The notes beneath the pieces were generated by a model. That model was not told the DNA's origin, did no database searches, and worked only from the letters and a program-made list of their open reading frames with translations. A DNA stretch of 64,000 bases, taken from Glycomyces paridis. GTDB taxonomy: Bacteria; Actinomycetota; Actinomycetes; Mycobacteriales; Micromonosporaceae. Shown here piece after piece: positions 62,917 to 64,000 of the stretch; within the stretch, counting starts at the first letter, position 1; each line of letters begins with the position of its first letter. Position numbers and translations under genes: made by a program. The stretch is from positions 1 to 64,000 of the forward strand of contig NZ_STGX01000003.1 of the NCBI RefSeq assembly GCF_004912155.1. The letters are read 5' to 3'.

Positions 62917-64000
62917 ATGGAGACCGCTGAAATCCAACGCCGGTTTCTGAAGTTCTTCGAGTCCAACGGCCACACGGTGGTCCCCAGCGCACCGCTGCCG
63001 GCCTTCGAGGACCCGAACCTGCTGTTCGTGCCCGCGGGCATGGTCCCCTTCGTGCCCTACTTCCTGGGCCAGGCGACCCCGGAGTGGAACCGCGCCACGT
63101 CGGTGCAGAAGTGCATCCGCACGCCCGACATCGACGAGGTCGGCAAGACCTCCCGCCACGGCACGTTCTTCCAGATGAACGGCAACTTCTCCTTCGGCGA
63201 CTACTTCAAGGAGCAGGCGATCCGCTTCGCCTGGGACCTGACGACCGGCTCGCTCGAGTCCGGCGGCCTGGGCCTGGACGGCGACCGCATCTGGGCCACG
63301 GTCTACCTCGACGACGACGAGGCGATCGACATCTGGCACAAGCAGATCGGGCTCCCGCTCGACCGCATCGTGCGCCGCGGCCAGGCCGACAACATGTGGT
63401 CGATGGGCATCCCGGGGCCGTGCGGCCCCTGCTCGGAGCTGTACTACGACCGCGGCCCCGACTACGGGCCCGAGGGCGGACCCGAGGTCGACGAGGACCG
63501 CTACCTCGAGTTCTGGAACCTCGTGTTCATGCAGAACATCCGCGGCGGCGGCCCCGCCAAGGAGGGCTACGAGGTCACCGGCGACCTGCCGAAGAAGAAC
63601 ATCGACACCGGCATGGGCATGGAGCGCATGGCCGCGCTCCTCCAGGGCGTCGACAACATGTACGAGACCGACCAGGTCCGGCCGATCATCGACAAGGCCT
63701 CGGAGCTCACGGGCAAGCGCTACGGCGTCTCGACCTCGCACACCGCCTCCGAGTCCCACCCGGACGACATCCGCTTCCGGGTCATCGGCGACCACGTGCG
63801 CTCCTCGCTCATGCTCATCGGCGACGGCGTCGTGCCCTCCAACGAGGGCCGCGGCTACGTGCTGCGCCGCCTCATGCGCCGCGCGATCCGCGCCGTGCGC
63901 CTCCTCGGCTACGACAAGCCCGCCATGCCCGAGCTGCTGCCGGTCGCGATGGAGCGCATGTCCGCGGCCTACCCGGAGCTGCGCACCGACTTCGAGCGGA
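62917..64000 (+). CDS. alaS: Alanyl-tRNA synthetase (5' part, runs off the window)
   Basis: ATG at 62917 is preceded by GAAGGAGG. The 361 visible codons (of roughly 890 in the family) cover the class II aminoacylation domain: [65 protein letters not shown] (motif 2 region), [30 protein letters not shown], and [14 protein letters not shown] (motif 3). No frameshift or stop is seen to the window edge. It charges tRNA-Ala; editing and C-terminal domains lie beyond the window. Confidence 0.97.
   Translation, partial: METAEIQRRFLKFFESNGHTVVPSAPLPAFEDPNLLFVPAGMVPFVPYFLGQATPEWNRATSVQKCIRTPDIDEVGKTSRHGTFFQMNGNFSFGDYFKEQAIRFAWDLTTGSLESGGLGLDGDRIWATVYLDDDEAIDIWHKQIGLPLDRIVRRGQADNMWSMGIPGPCGPCSELYYDRGPDYGPEGGPEVDEDRYLEFWNLVFMQNIRGGGPAKEGYEVTGDLPKKNIDTGMGMERMAALLQGVDNMYETDQVRPIIDKASELTGKRYGVSTSHTASESHPDDIRFRVIGDHVRSSLMLIGDGVVPSNEGRGYVLRRLMRRAIRAVRLLGYDKPAMPELLPVAMERMSAAYPELRTDFER

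Overview
The window is about 64 kb of very GC-rich chromosomal DNA with strong third-position GC bias, many GTG/TTG starts and dense four-base ATGA gene overlaps. Gene content points to an actinomycete: a DUF3046-recA-recX block with a PafBC-type recA promoter, an AfsR/SARP regulator, idsA divergent from metF, DUF948-DUF6167-alaS, and a SAV_6107-type HEPN gene. My best guess is Glycomycetaceae or a relative (for example Glycomyces or Stackebrandtia). That rests on overall resemblance, not on a marker gene.

Layout. 1-2.2 kb: end of an unknown gene, a VapBC toxin-antitoxin pair, a PAT-like acetyltransferase and an Imm1-like immunity protein. 2.5-7.2 kb: a large AfsR-like ATPase regulator convergent with a DrrA/DrrB-type ABC exporter. 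7.3-16.7 kb: a carbohydrate-use locus with a lipoprotein-permease-permease ABC importer lacking its own ATPase, a divergent ROK regulator, and a GH3 glycosidase overlapping a LacI regulator; operator-like dyads lie in both control regions. 16.8-23.4 kb: M23 endopeptidase, ABC-F protein, polytopic membrane protein, small HTH protein, multidrug-type ABC exporter. 23.6-29.1 kb: cold-shock protein, an ECF sigma factor with a membrane-anchored partner, and three paralogous double-GNAT acetyltransferases, two with leaderless promoters. 29.3-38.6 kb: DEAD-box helicase with an RGG tail, membrane-anchored Hsp70-like protein, DoxX, an M48 peptidase next to a paralogue that has lost the metal site, and an AcnR-like TetR regulator.

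38.7-45.4 kb is housekeeping: DUF3046, recA, recX, serA, leuB, ilvE. 45.5-51.3 kb: a small exported protein with a PrsW-type protease, a Pro/Thr-rich anchored protein, idsA, metF, a CDP-alcohol phosphatidyltransferase-like protein whose catalytic motif is almost entirely substituted, and a TPR protein. 51.6-52.2 kb: a HEPN-domain gene behind a perfect actinobacterial SOS box, followed by five 32-bp repeats. 52.5-64 kb: aspS, Ser/Thr kinase, PQQ-type sugar dehydrogenase, lipoprotein, cstA, rarA, a small membrane protein, DUF948, DUF6167 and the 5' part of alaS.

The strongest candidate for undescribed biology is the SOS-box-controlled HEPN protein with an R-x4-H motif (51606-52174) and its repeat tail. 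Other notable points are two apparent pseudoenzymes beside or within otherwise normal families, an Hsp70 ATPase fused through a membrane helix to an extracellular domain, and four unrelated-looking short tandem repeat arrays (24, 32, 33 and 65 bp) at gene ends. All assignments are from reading sequence and motifs; no database search was run.
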